Positions 7,554 to 16,464 of a stretch of DNA of 64,000 nucleotides are shown one piece after another. A program made the position numbers and the translations under genes. Under the pieces are notes generated by a model. That model saw only the letters and a list, made by a program, of their open reading frames with translations, did no database searches and was not told where the DNA came from. Positions within the stretch are counted from its first letter, which is position 1. Every line of letters begins with the position of its first letter. The stretch comes from Coprovicinus avistercoris. Lineage in GTDB: Bacteria; Actinomycetota; Coriobacteriia; Coriobacteriales; Atopobiaceae. The stretch lies in NCBI GenBank assembly GCA_018714895.1, contig DVMQ01000016.1, forward strand, positions 14,274-78,273, in the 5' to 3' direction.

Positions 7554-8912
7554 ATGGCAGCGCAAGACAACGAGATCACTAGTCGTCGTATCACTGTCTT
7601 TCCGCAAGAACCCGACCGCACTGGAAAACACGCAGAAGTGGTTGATGCCTCACCTCTTATCTATCTCGTGCTTGGCGGCATTAGTTTGCTCCTGGCATCT
7701 GCCATTGGCTTTTTCCCGATGCACAACGCAGCAGCAGGCATTTTGTTTTTAGGAATATTTCTTATAGCGTTCGTTTCTCTCGTCTTGCTCGGAAGATACT
7801 GGGCCCTCAGACTCTTTTCAAAATCGCAGCGCGTGCCCGATCCGGCACAGCATGCCAAACCGCTTGCTTCAGATGCTTCAGAAGATGAGAAGATCGCGGC
7901 TCACATTGCAGCCATGGGCTCCTTTCTCGCCAACCCTCAGGACGCATGCCGTTGCGACCATGTTGGTGCATTAGAGGATGCATGGGCCTCAACCATAGAA
8001 ACCAATCGCCAAAACGAGGTTGATGCCACCTGGAAATGGCTCCTTGAGTGCCCCGACTATGAGGAGATAAACGCAACTTCTGACGATGATCTTATGTTGG
8101 TAGGCCATATTCTTCGCGCCAATCCAACCTCAAAGAACTGGCTCATCTTTGCACATGATTACGATGGTACCTGGCTTGAAGGCATGCTCTATGCACGTCA
8201 TTGGGCAGAGTGGGGCTTCAATTTGCTCTTTATCGAACAGCGAGCCTGTGGAGCAAGCGAAGGCCGCCTCATGGGTGCTGGCTGGAAAGAGCGCCGCGAC
8301 ATCGTCGCCTGGACCCATGCGCTTATCGAAACTGAAGGCAGCGATATTCGCATTGTTTTGGCCGGACATGCCATGGGCGCAGCTGCCATTGCCGGCGCTG
8401 TAGGTGAAGCCGATTTGCCTGAGCAGGTTTTTGTCGGCGTATGCGATAGTGCCTATACCGACATTTGGAACGTATTGATTCCGCTTCTTCGGGTCGACGG
8501 TGCTTTAGTACATCCCACCCTTGATGTCACGAGTCTTGTTTTGCGCAATATGAAAGAGGGTACCAACCTGCTTTCTGTTCGTCCCCTCAATGGCGTTAAG
8601 CGCTCCCACGTTCCTTTGCTCTTCTTACATGGTGAACGCGACGTGGCTATCCCACCGTATATGGCGCTTGACTTTAACTTTGAAGCTGCAGGTGCTGCCT
8701 CGGGAGAAAATCATCAGCTGGTAACGTTCCCTCATGCAGGACATCTGCTGTGCTCACTCTCCGATCCGGAGCTGTACTTCTCAACCATTCATGATTTTGT
8801 CATGCCCTACGTAGATGGCCTTCGTATTGCTGAGTACATCGAGCCGGTGCTTGAGCGCGAGCCCATTCTTGGTGGACGCATTCCAGATGCCGACAATCCC
8901 ATCCTCAAATAG
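7554..8912 (+). CDS. Membrane-anchored alpha/beta hydrolase-fold protein lacking the catalytic Ser
   Basis: A 452-residue protein with two hydrophobic segments near residues 35-85, then an alpha/beta hydrolase domain (about 175-430). The oxyanion/strand-3 region reads FAHDYDGTWLEGM, and the acid and base parts are HGERDVAIP and PHAGHLL. At the nucleophile elbow the family motif GxSxG is GHAMG: codon 273 (8370-8372) is GCC, alanine. The usual serine nucleophile is therefore absent, although the Asp and His elements remain. Related Firmicute proteins are anchored hydrolases of unknown substrate with GxSxG. This copy may be a pseudo-enzyme with a binding role, or use another residue. AAGGAG precedes the ATG. 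No operon partner is evident. Confidence 0.72.
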   Translation: MAAQDNEITSRRITVFPQEPDRTGKHAEVVDASPLIYLVLGGISLLLASAIGFFPMHNAAAGILFLGIFLIAFVSLVLLGRYWALRLFSKSQRVPDPAQHAKPLASDASEDEKIAAHIAAMGSFLANPQDACRCDHVGALEDAWASTIETNRQNEVDATWKWLLECPDYEEINATSDDDLMLVGHILRANPTSKNWLIFAHDYDGTWLEGMLYARHWAEWGFNLLFIEQRACGASEGRLMGAGWKERRDIVAWTHALIETEGSDIRIVLAGHAMGAAAIAGAVGEADLPEQVFVGVCDSAYTDIWNVLIPLLRVDGALVHPTLDVTSLVLRNMKEGTNLLSVRPLNGVKRSHVPLLFLHGERDVAIPPYMALDFNFEAAGAASGENHQLVTFPHAGHLLCSLSDPELYFSTIHDFVMPYVDGLRIAEYIEPVLEREPILGGRIPDADNPILK

Positions 8913-9011
8913 CGCCAGAGCATCTGTAAATCCTACTCACTACAAACAGAGGCTCCCAAAGACCTATAAAATGCTGTGCATACAGAGCGCACTATAGAGA
9001 CGAGGAGTCGT

Positions 9012-9842
9012 ATGTATCGGTTTGTTGCCAGTGATATGGATGAGACATTCCTCAATCACAACCACAGCATTCCCGAGGCAAATATACAGGCGGTGTATCG
9101 CCTTAAAGAGCTGGGAGTATCGTTTGTCCCCTGCTCTGGTCGCCCATACGACTCAGTCGTAGGAAGTCTCGAACCCATTCGCGATTGTTTGGATTACGTT
9201 ATTTCTTATAACGGTGCCTGTATCAATCGCATTGGCGAGAATGACCCCATACAAGCGCATGGCATGCCTTTTAGCACCATTCAAACACTTTTCAAACACG
9301 GTGTGGAAATTGGCATTGGTATGCACGTGTACCAAATGGATGGTCGTGTGTGGTGTTGGCAACTCGACGATTCTGAGCTTCATCGCATCGATGGCCTCAT
9401 GAACATTGCCCTGCTCTCTTCTCCAAGTATCGATTTTCTTGAAGATGTTCCTATGGCCAAGATTCTCTACTACAGCCCCAGCGACGAGCGTCTTCATGCC
9501 GAAGCTGCTGCTATGGCAAACATGCTCCCTGCCAATGTTGCCACCACGTTCTCTTCCGGCCGTTATCTTGAGTTTGTGCGTTCAGACATTGATAAGGGCA
9601 CCGGCATTGCCGATTTAGCGCACATGCTGCACGTCTCACTTGATGATGTAATTGCTTGCGGGGATGCACCGAACGATGATGCCATGATTCAGGCGGCTGG
9701 CGTAGGAGTTGTAGTGAGCAATGCCGATCCACAAACAGCCGCCCTCGCTTCGTATCGAGCACAAGCAAGCTGTGATGATGGAGTGCTTGCCGAGGTGCTC
9801 AAGCATTTTATTGAGCCGCAGCATCACTCGAACCAGGCTTAA
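9012..9842 (+). CDS. Cof-type HAD-IIB family phosphatase
   Basis: A 276-residue HAD hydrolase. The N-terminal motif FVASDMDETF supplies nucleophile D8 and acid D10. A serine in VPCSGRP forms motif II, and GDAPNDDAM near the C-terminus binds Mg. The insert between motifs II and III matches the C2B cap of Cof proteins, which dephosphorylate sugar phosphates and cofactors such as FMN, PLP or HMP-PP. The exact substrate cannot be read from sequence. The start at 9012 was chosen over an upstream in-frame ATG because GAGGAG lies about 5 nt before it and the family begins directly with this strand. It overlaps the convergent downstream gene by 35 bp. Confidence 0.85.
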   Translation: MYRFVASDMDETFLNHNHSIPEANIQAVYRLKELGVSFVPCSGRPYDSVVGSLEPIRDCLDYVISYNGACINRIGENDPIQAHGMPFSTIQTLFKHGVEIGIGMHVYQMDGRVWCWQLDDSELHRIDGLMNIALLSSPSIDFLEDVPMAKILYYSPSDERLHAEAAAMANMLPANVATTFSSGRYLEFVRSDIDKGTGIADLAHMLHVSLDDVIACGDAPNDDAMIQAAGVGVVVSNADPQTAALASYRAQASCDDGVLAEVLKHFIEPQHHSNQA

Positions 9843-10155
9843 CCTGGTCATAGGCGTGCACCCACCAAATAAGCCGTTCACCCTCCCCTAAAGCTGGCAC
9901 GGGCTCTCTACGCTCAAGGTAAAGATCCGTTTCGTGGCGGCCAAGGCGCACACGATACCGCGCAGTTTGACACCCATGTATGAGAGTTCCAAATGAGCCT
10001 GCTTCAAGCACTTCATCAATAGGAAAGCTGCGTCCGTCACGCCACACAACACAGACAGGATCTATCGATCCGTCACGGCCAAAACGAGCCACAACGTCAA
10101 CATACTCACGGTGGACGCGCCGCCGCTCCCCTTGTGATGTCGTTACATAATCCAT
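9808..10155 (-). CDS. Small conserved protein divergent from the Y-family polymerase (DUF6504-like)
   Basis: A 115-residue soluble protein of unknown function. It has an RYRVRLG ... TDLYLE block and a WRDGRSFPIDEVL segment, which recall small actinobacterial proteins encoded next to ImuB/DinB-type polymerases (DUF6504, from memory). It is divergent from such a polymerase here, with a LexA-like box between them, which supports an SOS link. No Shine-Dalgarno precedes the ATG. Instead GATAAT (10167 down to 10162) ends 6 nt before it, so the transcript may be leaderless. The last 35 bp overlap the convergent HAD gene. Confidence 0.6.
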   Translation of the reverse strand: MDYVTTSQGERRRVHREYVDVVARFGRDGSIDPVCVVWRDGRSFPIDEVLEAGSFGTLIHGCQTARYRVRLGRHETDLYLERREPVPALGEGERLIWWVHAYDQVKPGSSDAAAQ

Positions 10156-10161
10156 AGCGGT

Positions 10162-10167
10162 ATTATC
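10162..10167 (-). promoter_or_regulatory. -10 hexamer suggesting a leaderless transcript
   Basis: On the minus strand GATAAT is separated by only 6 nt from the ATG at 10155, so transcription would start at or next to the start codon. No -35 match is clear and no Shine-Dalgarno is present. Confidence 0.4.
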
Positions 10168-10246
10168 GTACGCGTGTTCTTATTTTCCTAATGGGATTGC
10201 TATGGAGTATTTCTTTTTTGTCCGACCCTCAGTATATCCTCAATAC

Positions 10247-10260
10247 AGAACATTTGTTCT
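10247..10260. promoter_or_regulatory. LexA-like (SOS) box upstream of the Y-family polymerase
   Basis: AGAACATTTGTTCT is a symmetrical palindrome (AGAACA/TGTTCT around TT). It matches the GAACN4GTTC core of Gram-positive LexA sites and lies 18 nt before the polymerase start codon. Its association with an error-prone polymerase gene makes the LexA call strong. Confidence 0.78.
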
Positions 10261-10278
10261 CATGAGGAAGGATTGATC

Positions 10279-11568
10279 ATGGCTGAGCACACCTATCTCT
10301 GTATCGATCTCAAAAGTTTTTATGCAAGCGTTGAGTGCGCAGATCGCCAGCTTGATCCTTTCACTACCGACCTTGTTGTGGCAGATCCAGAACGGAGTAT
10401 AAATACTATCTGTCTCGCCATTACCCCAAGCATGAAGGCAAAAGGCGTCCATAACCGCTGTCGCATACGAGATATTCCTAAAGACATGGCCTACATCACT
10501 GCCGTACCACGCATGCATCGCTACATGGAGGTTTCTGCAGAGATTTATCGCACATACCTTTCCTTTGTATGTTCTGAGGACATCTGGCCGTATTCGATTG
10601 ATGAATGCTTTATAGACGCAACACCATATTTACGCCTCTACCATGTTGATATACATACCTTCGCTCGCCAGGTTATTGCCGCTGTACGCACTAAAACAGG
10701 TATTGCTGCTACAGCGGGCATTGGTCCAAATATGTTTTTGGCCAAGGTTGCCCTCGATATTTGCGCCAAACATGCAGACGACGGCATAGGCATCCTTGAT
10801 GAAGAGAGTTTTCGGCGCGAAATATGGTTCCATCACCCCATTACCGATATTTGGAGTATTGGTTCAGGCACAGCACGTCGGCTTGCCCAGCGCCATATCT
10901 ATGACCTGGCAGGAATATGCGCAGAACGTCCTGAAATCATTCGATCCATGTTTGGCAAAAATGGAGAATACCTGCTCGATCACGCCTGGGGTCTTGAACC
11001 TGTCACCATCGCCGATTGTCGAAACTACACACCTCAAGCCCACTCTCTTTCCAATGGACAAGTTCTTATGCGCGATTACACGTTCGAAGAAGCCCGGACG
11101 GTTGTACGCGAAATGGTTTTTGGTAGCTGCATGAATCTTGCCGAACAGCTGCTTGCCTGTGACACAGTGGGCCTCTGGATAGGCTATTCACGCAGCCTTT
11201 TGCGATCAGGGGATGTGCAAAATACTGCGCCCTCTATGCACGCGGGCGGACAGCATTACCTAGGCTGCATTACCGCGTCCGAACGACGCATTTCTCAAGC
11301 GCTTATGGAAATCTTTGATACGCAGGTTTCTCCAACAGCGCCCATCAGACGCATCAACATTGCACTCATGGGTGTTGTACCCGCCCACCAAGCCATGCCA
11401 ACCCTGTTTGACGATGTGGAACAAGACGAACGAGAAGCGCGTCTTGCGCAAGCGGCCGTTCGTGTGCGTCAGCGTTTTGGCCCCAATGCACTTTTGCGTG
11501 GCACAAGTCTTAAGCCCGGTGCCAACGCCTATGAGCGCAACTTGCAGATTGGAGGCCATCGTGCATAA
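10279..11568 (+). CDS. Y-family (UmuC/DinB-like) translesion DNA polymerase
   Basis: A 429-residue error-prone polymerase. The N-terminal LCIDLKSFYASVE motif carries metal-binding D10, and YSIDECFID supplies the second catalytic acidic pair. Palm and finger sequence is followed by helix-hairpin-helix regions (GIGILDEESF, WSIGSGTARRLA) and a C-terminal little-finger domain. The form resembles the Gram-positive UvrX/YqjW type, which is usually paired with a YolD-like protein. One is encoded immediately downstream, with an 8-nt overlap. The ATG at 10279 was chosen because GAGGAAGG lies 7 nt upstream; a TTG two codons earlier overlaps that site. The LexA-like box at 10247-10260 indicates DNA-damage induction. 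Confidence 0.9.
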   Translation: MAEHTYLCIDLKSFYASVECADRQLDPFTTDLVVADPERSINTICLAITPSMKAKGVHNRCRIRDIPKDMAYITAVPRMHRYMEVSAEIYRTYLSFVCSEDIWPYSIDECFIDATPYLRLYHVDIHTFARQVIAAVRTKTGIAATAGIGPNMFLAKVALDICAKHADDGIGILDEESFRREIWFHHPITDIWSIGSGTARRLAQRHIYDLAGICAERPEIIRSMFGKNGEYLLDHAWGLEPVTIADCRNYTPQAHSLSNGQVLMRDYTFEEARTVVREMVFGSCMNLAEQLLACDTVGLWIGYSRSLLRSGDVQNTAPSMHAGGQHYLGCITASERRISQALMEIFDTQVSPTAPIRRINIALMGVVPAHQAMPTLFDDVEQDEREARLAQAAVRVRQRFGPNALLRGTSLKPGANAYERNLQIGGHRA

Positions 11569-11821
11569 TGCCAACGCTTTTATCAACCTGCCATCACTCG
11601 ATACATGGGAAAACTTACAGCCCTTAGAACGCGAACGTCGCGAAGGCATTCTGAGAAATATAAGCATTCGCATGTCTGAGTATGGTCCACACCGTGCCAT
11701 AGCATCGCCAAAACGAGGACGTCTCTTCATGCCGTTTGCCGCCCTTACTGGTTATGAAAGCATGATCGAGCACGTGGAGCATGACGTAAATCAAACAGCA
11801 GATAATCACAGCGAACCCTAG
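11561..11821 (+). CDS. YolD-like protein, partner of the Y-family polymerase
   Basis: An 86-residue protein starting at GTG 11561, five bases after GGAGG (11551-11555) and overlapping the polymerase stop by 8 nt. The motif KRGRLFMPFAALTGYESM matches the YolD family signature (RAKQFMPFxALKGY). YolD-like genes are typically encoded beside UvrX/YqjW-type polymerases in Firmicutes; their biochemical role is unclear. Translational coupling and the shared SOS box imply co-induction. The gene is short and uses a GTG start, so it is easily missed. Confidence 0.75.
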   Translation: MHNANAFINLPSLDTWENLQPLERERREGILRNISIRMSEYGPHRAIASPKRGRLFMPFAALTGYESMIEHVEHDVNQTADNHSEP

Positions 11822-11960
11822 TTATGCATGTTTAGAGCTTATGGGTATCCTCAGAGATGCATTCTAAATCCCCACCTGTTAGTATGATTTAGATGATTGA
11901 AAGACGGATATAGGGTATGAATAACCTAGCCCTACAAGCCGAACGAGATAAGGAGTCGCT

Positions 11961-12743
11961 ATGGCACAACCCCTGCTCAGCGTGAATCAACTCACTGCGG
12001 GGACTGAAGACACCACTATTCTGCACGGCATAGATCTCGCCGTTGCAGCAGGTGAGACCCATGTTTTAATGGGTCCAAATGGTGCAGGTAAATCCACCCT
12101 TGGTCACGTTATTATGGGCGACCCACAATATAAAGTCACCTCTGGCACCATCTCCTTTGATGGAGAAGATATTACAGAAGCCACTCCTGACAAGCGCTCG
12201 GTAGCTGGTATCTTCCTCTCCTATCAGGCTCCTGTCGAGATTCCTGGTGTGCCTCTGATGAGTTTTTTGCGCACTATCTGTGATAAGCGCCCAGAACTCA
12301 AAATGAAAACGAAGCAGTTTCGTGCTCGCGTGCGTGAACTTGCCGATCAGCTGGATATGGATGCCTCTTATCTCGATCGTGAGCTTAACGTAGGCTTCTC
12401 CGGCGGCGAGAAGAAAAAAGTAGAAATGCTTCAGCTTTTGCTGCTTCAACCTAAGCTCGCCATTCTTGATGAGACAGACTCAGGCCTGGACGTTGACGCA
12501 CTTTCAATTGTGTCCCGAGGCATTCAAGCTTATCGCGAGCAGTGCAATGGCTCGCTGTTGGTCATTACACACAACACTCGTATTCTCGAGCGTCTCGATG
12601 TGAACCGCGTTCACGTTATGGTCAAGGGACACCTCGTTGCCGAAGGTGGCCCTGAGCTTATTGGCGATATCGATACCAATGGCTTTGAGCGCTTTGAATC
12701 CAGCATCCCCACAGACACGGCCAATGCAGGGAGTGTGGCGTAA
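11961..12743 (+). CDS. sufC: Fe-S assembly ATPase SufC
   Basis: A 260-residue ABC-type ATPase of the SUF scaffold complex. Walker A is GPNGAGKST, the signature is FSGGEKKK, and Walker B reads LAILDETDSGLD, the SufC-specific version. SufC dimerises on SufB/SufD in the SufBC2D complex, where ATP hydrolysis drives conformational change during cluster assembly on the scaffold. AAGGAG precedes the ATG by 6 nt. It is first in a tight six-gene operon, sufC-B-D-S-U-rrf2. The 139-bp spacer before it presumably carries the promoter. A TTGAAA is present at 11897-11902, but no convincing -10 lies at the right distance. Confidence 0.97.
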   Translation: MAQPLLSVNQLTAGTEDTTILHGIDLAVAAGETHVLMGPNGAGKSTLGHVIMGDPQYKVTSGTISFDGEDITEATPDKRSVAGIFLSYQAPVEIPGVPLMSFLRTICDKRPELKMKTKQFRARVRELADQLDMDASYLDRELNVGFSGGEKKKVEMLQLLLLQPKLAILDETDSGLDVDALSIVSRGIQAYREQCNGSLLVITHNTRILERLDVNRVHVMVKGHLVAEGGPELIGDIDTNGFERFESSIPTDTANAGSVA

Positions 12744-14147
12744 ATGGCCGAACAGGTAAAAGACATTGATAGGAGTCTTTACGACTTCACAAAGCCTGAG
12801 GATGGCTACGAGCGTTATGCCGATGGACTTACGCCCGAAATTGTTGAATCAATTTCGCGTAAGAAGGATGAGCCCGATTGGATGCTCGATCTTCGCATGC
12901 GTTCATTGGAGATTTACCAGTCCATGGAGATGGCTCCGAACTGGGGTCCCTCCATTGATGGGCTGGACATGGACCACATCTCTACGTATGTAGCCCCCAA
13001 AACTAAACAGGCTTCCAACTGGGAAGATGTTCCAGAAGAGATTAAAGATACGTTTGAGCGCCTGGGCATTCCCAAAGCTGAACGTGCTTATCTTGCTGGC
13101 GTGGGAGCTCAATACGACTCGGAGCTCGTATATCACAATATGCAAGATACAGCCGCACAGATGGGTGTTGTCTACTCAGGCATTGAAGAGGCACTGCATG
13201 GTGAGTACGCCGATCTTATCCGCGAGCACTTCATGCACCTCGTTCCTCCCACCGATCATAAGTTTGCTGCACTGCATGGCGCCGTTTGGTCGGGCGGATC
13301 ATTCGTGTATGTTCCGGCTGGTGTAGACGTAGAGTTTCCTCTCCAGAGCTACTTCCGTTTGAATGCCGCCGGTGCTGGTCAGTTTGAGCACACGCTCATT
13401 ATTGTGGAACCCGGAGCTAACCTGCACTTTATCGAGGGTTGCTCCGCCCCTAAGTACAACGTAGCCAACCTACATGCTGGCTGTGTAGAGCTTTTTGTCG
13501 GCAAGGGTGCGCGCCTGCGCTATTCCACCATTGAGAACTGGTCAAAGAATATGTACAACCTCAACACCAAGCGAGCTCGTGTTGAGGAAGACGGCGTTAT
13601 GGAATGGGTATCGGGCAGCTTTGGCAGTCATGTGTCATACCTCTATCCAACCACCTATCTTTCGGGTGCCCGTTCCACCTGCGAATTTACTGGTATTACG
13701 TTTGCGGGCGCAACGCAAAATCTCGATACAGGATGCAAAGTCATTCTCGCAGCACCAGACACCACCTGCTCGGTTTCGACAAAGTCTCTTTCTAAGGACG
13801 GCGGCATCTCCACGTTCCGCAGCTCAATCGTTGTAACCGCCAAGGCAGAACATGCAAAGGCATCGGTAAGCTGTCAGTCACTCATGCTCGATGATATTTC
13901 ACGATCTGACACTATTCCTGCTATGGATGTACGCTGCCCCAGCGCTTCGGTGGGCCACGAGGCAACCATCGGACGCATCTCCGACGATACGATCATGTAT
14001 CTCATGAGCCGCGGTGCTACAGAAGCAGAGGCCCGCACGATGGTCGTAAACGGCTTTGCTAACCCTATATCCAAGGAACTGCCACTTGAGTATGCCGTGG
14101 AGATGAACAATCTCATCAAGCTCGAAATGGAAGGAGCGATCGGCTAA
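12744..14147 (+). CDS. sufB: Fe-S cluster scaffold protein SufB
   Basis: A 467-residue SufB. The ATG directly follows the sufC stop codon. The C-terminal half is the characteristic beta-helix with EGCSAPKYNVANLHAG, WSKNMYNLNTKRA, and the conserved DDISRSDTIP and GRISDDTIMYLMSRG segments of the SufB/SufD interface. SufB is the scaffold on which the nascent [4Fe-4S] cluster forms and is the acceptor of persulfide sulfur. Length is normal. It acts in the cytosol with SufC and SufD encoded on either side. Confidence 0.97.
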   Translation: MAEQVKDIDRSLYDFTKPEDGYERYADGLTPEIVESISRKKDEPDWMLDLRMRSLEIYQSMEMAPNWGPSIDGLDMDHISTYVAPKTKQASNWEDVPEEIKDTFERLGIPKAERAYLAGVGAQYDSELVYHNMQDTAAQMGVVYSGIEEALHGEYADLIREHFMHLVPPTDHKFAALHGAVWSGGSFVYVPAGVDVEFPLQSYFRLNAAGAGQFEHTLIIVEPGANLHFIEGCSAPKYNVANLHAGCVELFVGKGARLRYSTIENWSKNMYNLNTKRARVEEDGVMEWVSGSFGSHVSYLYPTTYLSGARSTCEFTGITFAGATQNLDTGCKVILAAPDTTCSVSTKSLSKDGGISTFRSSIVVTAKAEHAKASVSCQSLMLDDISRSDTIPAMDVRCPSASVGHEATIGRISDDTIMYLMSRGATEAEARTMVVNGFANPISKELPLEYAVEMNNLIKLEMEGAIG

Positions 14148-15208
14148 TGAGCGAAACGATGCTCCGCCACGTAAATGTGCCTCCCGCACAGACGTGGAAC
14201 TATCTCAAAATTAACGACATTACTCTTACAGCTCCCGAGCCGCCTGCCACAAGCACGGCAGCACCTTCTCAGCTTGCCGATATAGAAATGGGTTCAGGCA
14301 CCGAAGCTACCGCTTGGGCCGATGCTGCCACTCCTGAGCGTCGTCTCGTTTATGTTGAGCCCGACACCTCAGAAACGGTACGCATCTTTGTTGACGATGA
14401 GCATCCATTGCTTGCCACCGATATTGTGGTAGGAGCAGGTGGATCTGTTCGTATAGCTGTTACCGAGGCGCTTACCGCTTCCAGCGCAAGCTCCCAGCTC
14501 GCCTCCTCATGTCTGCGCATTCATGCCGAGCATGATGCCCGCGTCGAGCTTATTACTGTTGTTGCTGGTACGGCTCAGCCTCAGTTTCTCGATAACGTAG
14601 GTATTCGCTTGGATGAGCGCGCCTACCTTGAGTCTCGTCAATATGTTCTTACCGCATCGACCACCGCTCTTGGCTTGGCCGTCGATCTCGCTGGCAATCA
14701 TGCGCGCGCTGATATGCGCCTCAGGTATCTGGTGCGTTCAGAAGAAATGCTGGATGTGAATTATCTGGCTCGTATGCACGGATGCGACTCCCGTTGCGAC
14801 ATTTCTATCTCTGGCGTACTTGAAAACGGTGCTAAAAAAACGGTGCGCGACACCATTGACTTAGCACACGGTGGCAAGCGTGCGCGCGGTCGTGAGGACG
14901 AGACGGTTCTACTTGCAGGCGATCACGTGGTCAATAAGAGCCTGCCGGTTATTCTCTGCGATGAAGACGATGTGGCCGGCGATCACGGTGCCACTATTGG
15001 TTCTCTCTCACAGGAGCAACTCTCCTATCTCGCTGATCGCGGTCTCGTGCCAGCAGAGGCGACTGCGCTCTTCTCACGCGCTGTTGCTGACGATGCACAT
15101 GCACACGCCGATAGCGCGACGCGTAAGATCATTCGTGCAGCTGCACAGCTGATTTGGAATGCCGATGTCGCTCAAGAGTTGCAGTGTGCAGAAGAAGATA
15201 TGGATTAA
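14147..15208 (+). CDS. sufD: Fe-S assembly protein SufD
   Basis: A 353-residue SufD, paralogous to SufB. Its ATG overlaps the sufB stop by one base (TAATG). The conserved C-terminal segment HGATIGSLSQEQLSYLADRG carries the histidine used at the SufB-SufD interface for iron entry in studied homologues. The preceding region forms the beta-helix core with GVLENGAKKTVRDTIDL. The N-terminal 60 residues are Ala/Thr-rich and less conserved. It completes the SufBC2D complex. Confidence 0.95.
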   Translation: MSETMLRHVNVPPAQTWNYLKINDITLTAPEPPATSTAAPSQLADIEMGSGTEATAWADAATPERRLVYVEPDTSETVRIFVDDEHPLLATDIVVGAGGSVRIAVTEALTASSASSQLASSCLRIHAEHDARVELITVVAGTAQPQFLDNVGIRLDERAYLESRQYVLTASTTALGLAVDLAGNHARADMRLRYLVRSEEMLDVNYLARMHGCDSRCDISISGVLENGAKKTVRDTIDLAHGGKRARGREDETVLLAGDHVVNKSLPVILCDEDDVAGDHGATIGSLSQEQLSYLADRGLVPAEATALFSRAVADDAHAHADSATRKIIRAAAQLIWNADVAQELQCAEEDMD

Positions 15209-15222
15209 GAAGGGCAACTACG

Positions 15223-16464
15223 GTGAGTACTACAAGCGACATTGCCACTAACCCTTATCGAGCAGATTTTCCTCTGCTCGCAAACAATCCTACCCTTGCG
15301 TTTCTCGACAGCGCTGCCACAGCGCAGCGTCCAACATGCGTGTTAGACAAGCAGCGAGCGTTTTATGAGACGATGAACGCAAATCCTTTGCGCGGTCTTT
15401 ATCGCCTCTCTGTTAATGCAACCGAAGCCATAGAGAAGGTACGCGCACAAATTATGCAGCTTACCCACGCCGGCGATGAGTATTGCGTTGTGTTTTGTCG
15501 CAATACCAGCGAGGCGCTCAATCTGGTTGCAAAGTCTTACGCTCCTTTGGTGCTTGGTCCTGACGATGAGGTAGCAATAACTATCATGGAGCATCACTCC
15601 AACCTCATCCCTTGGCAGCAAGTATGTCGTGAGACTGGCGCAAAGCTGGTATATCTCTATCCCGATCATGCAGGCACGATCTCCGAGGATGAAATAGCAC
15701 GTAAAATCACTTCTCGAACAAAGATTGTTTCCTGCGCTCATGTTTCCAATGTTATGGGCTGTGAGTTGCCGGTGCGCAAACTTGCCGATGCAGCACACGC
15801 TGTCGGCGCTGTTATGGTTGTGGATGCCGCTCAATCTCTCCCCCATATGCCGCTTGATATCAATGCGCTTGGAGCAGACTTTTTGGCGTTTTCCGCTCAT
15901 AAGGCGTTAGGTCCCATGGGTGTTGGCGTTCTGTTAGGACGTCGAGAATTGCTCGATCAAATGCCGCCTATGCTCACTGGTGGAGAGATGATCGATTCTG
16001 TAACTGAGCAAGATGCTACCTGGGCTCCTTTGCCAGAAAAGTTTGAAGCTGGCACGCAGGATGCAGCAGGCATTTACGGGGCCGGAGTAGGTCTTGACTA
16101 CCTCACTCAAACGGTTGGGTATGACACAGTTCAGGAGCGCGAAGCAGCACTTGTAGCCTATGCAATGCAGGAGCTTTCCCAGTTTTCTGACATTGATATT
16201 ATCGGCAGCCCAGATGCCTCCAAGCATCATGGCGTGGTGAGCTTCAACCTAAAAGGTGTACATCCACACGATGTTGCAAGCATTCTCGACATGTCTGATG
16301 TGGCCATTCGAGCCGGACATCACTGCGCTCAGCCACTGCTTACGTGGCTTGGTGTAGAGAACTTGGCGTGCTGCCGAGCAAGCTTTGCATTCTATAACGA
16401 TAAAAACGATGTTGATCGGTTCATTGAGGCGCTCGATCAAGTTCGGAGGATCTTTAATGGCTGA
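15223..16464 (+). CDS. sufS: Cysteine desulfurase SufS
   Basis: A 413-residue PLP-dependent class V aminotransferase-fold enzyme that removes sulfur from L-cysteine as a persulfide. The PLP lysine lies in FSAHKALGPMG, and the active-site cysteine is in RAGHHCAQPL, the group II (SufS) arrangement. MEHHSNLIPW is the substrate-binding helix. The GTG at 15223 was chosen because AGAAGGG lies about 8 nt upstream and the protein then begins at the usual family position; upstream in-frame residues lie inside sufD. The product hands sulfur to SufU, encoded next with an 8-nt overlap. Confidence 0.95.
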   Translation: MSTTSDIATNPYRADFPLLANNPTLAFLDSAATAQRPTCVLDKQRAFYETMNANPLRGLYRLSVNATEAIEKVRAQIMQLTHAGDEYCVVFCRNTSEALNLVAKSYAPLVLGPDDEVAITIMEHHSNLIPWQQVCRETGAKLVYLYPDHAGTISEDEIARKITSRTKIVSCAHVSNVMGCELPVRKLADAAHAVGAVMVVDAAQSLPHMPLDINALGADFLAFSAHKALGPMGVGVLLGRRELLDQMPPMLTGGEMIDSVTEQDATWAPLPEKFEAGTQDAAGIYGAGVGLDYLTQTVGYDTVQEREAALVAYAMQELSQFSDIDIIGSPDASKHHGVVSFNLKGVHPHDVASILDMSDVAIRAGHHCAQPLLTWLGVENLACCRASFAFYNDKNDVDRFIEALDQVRRIFNG

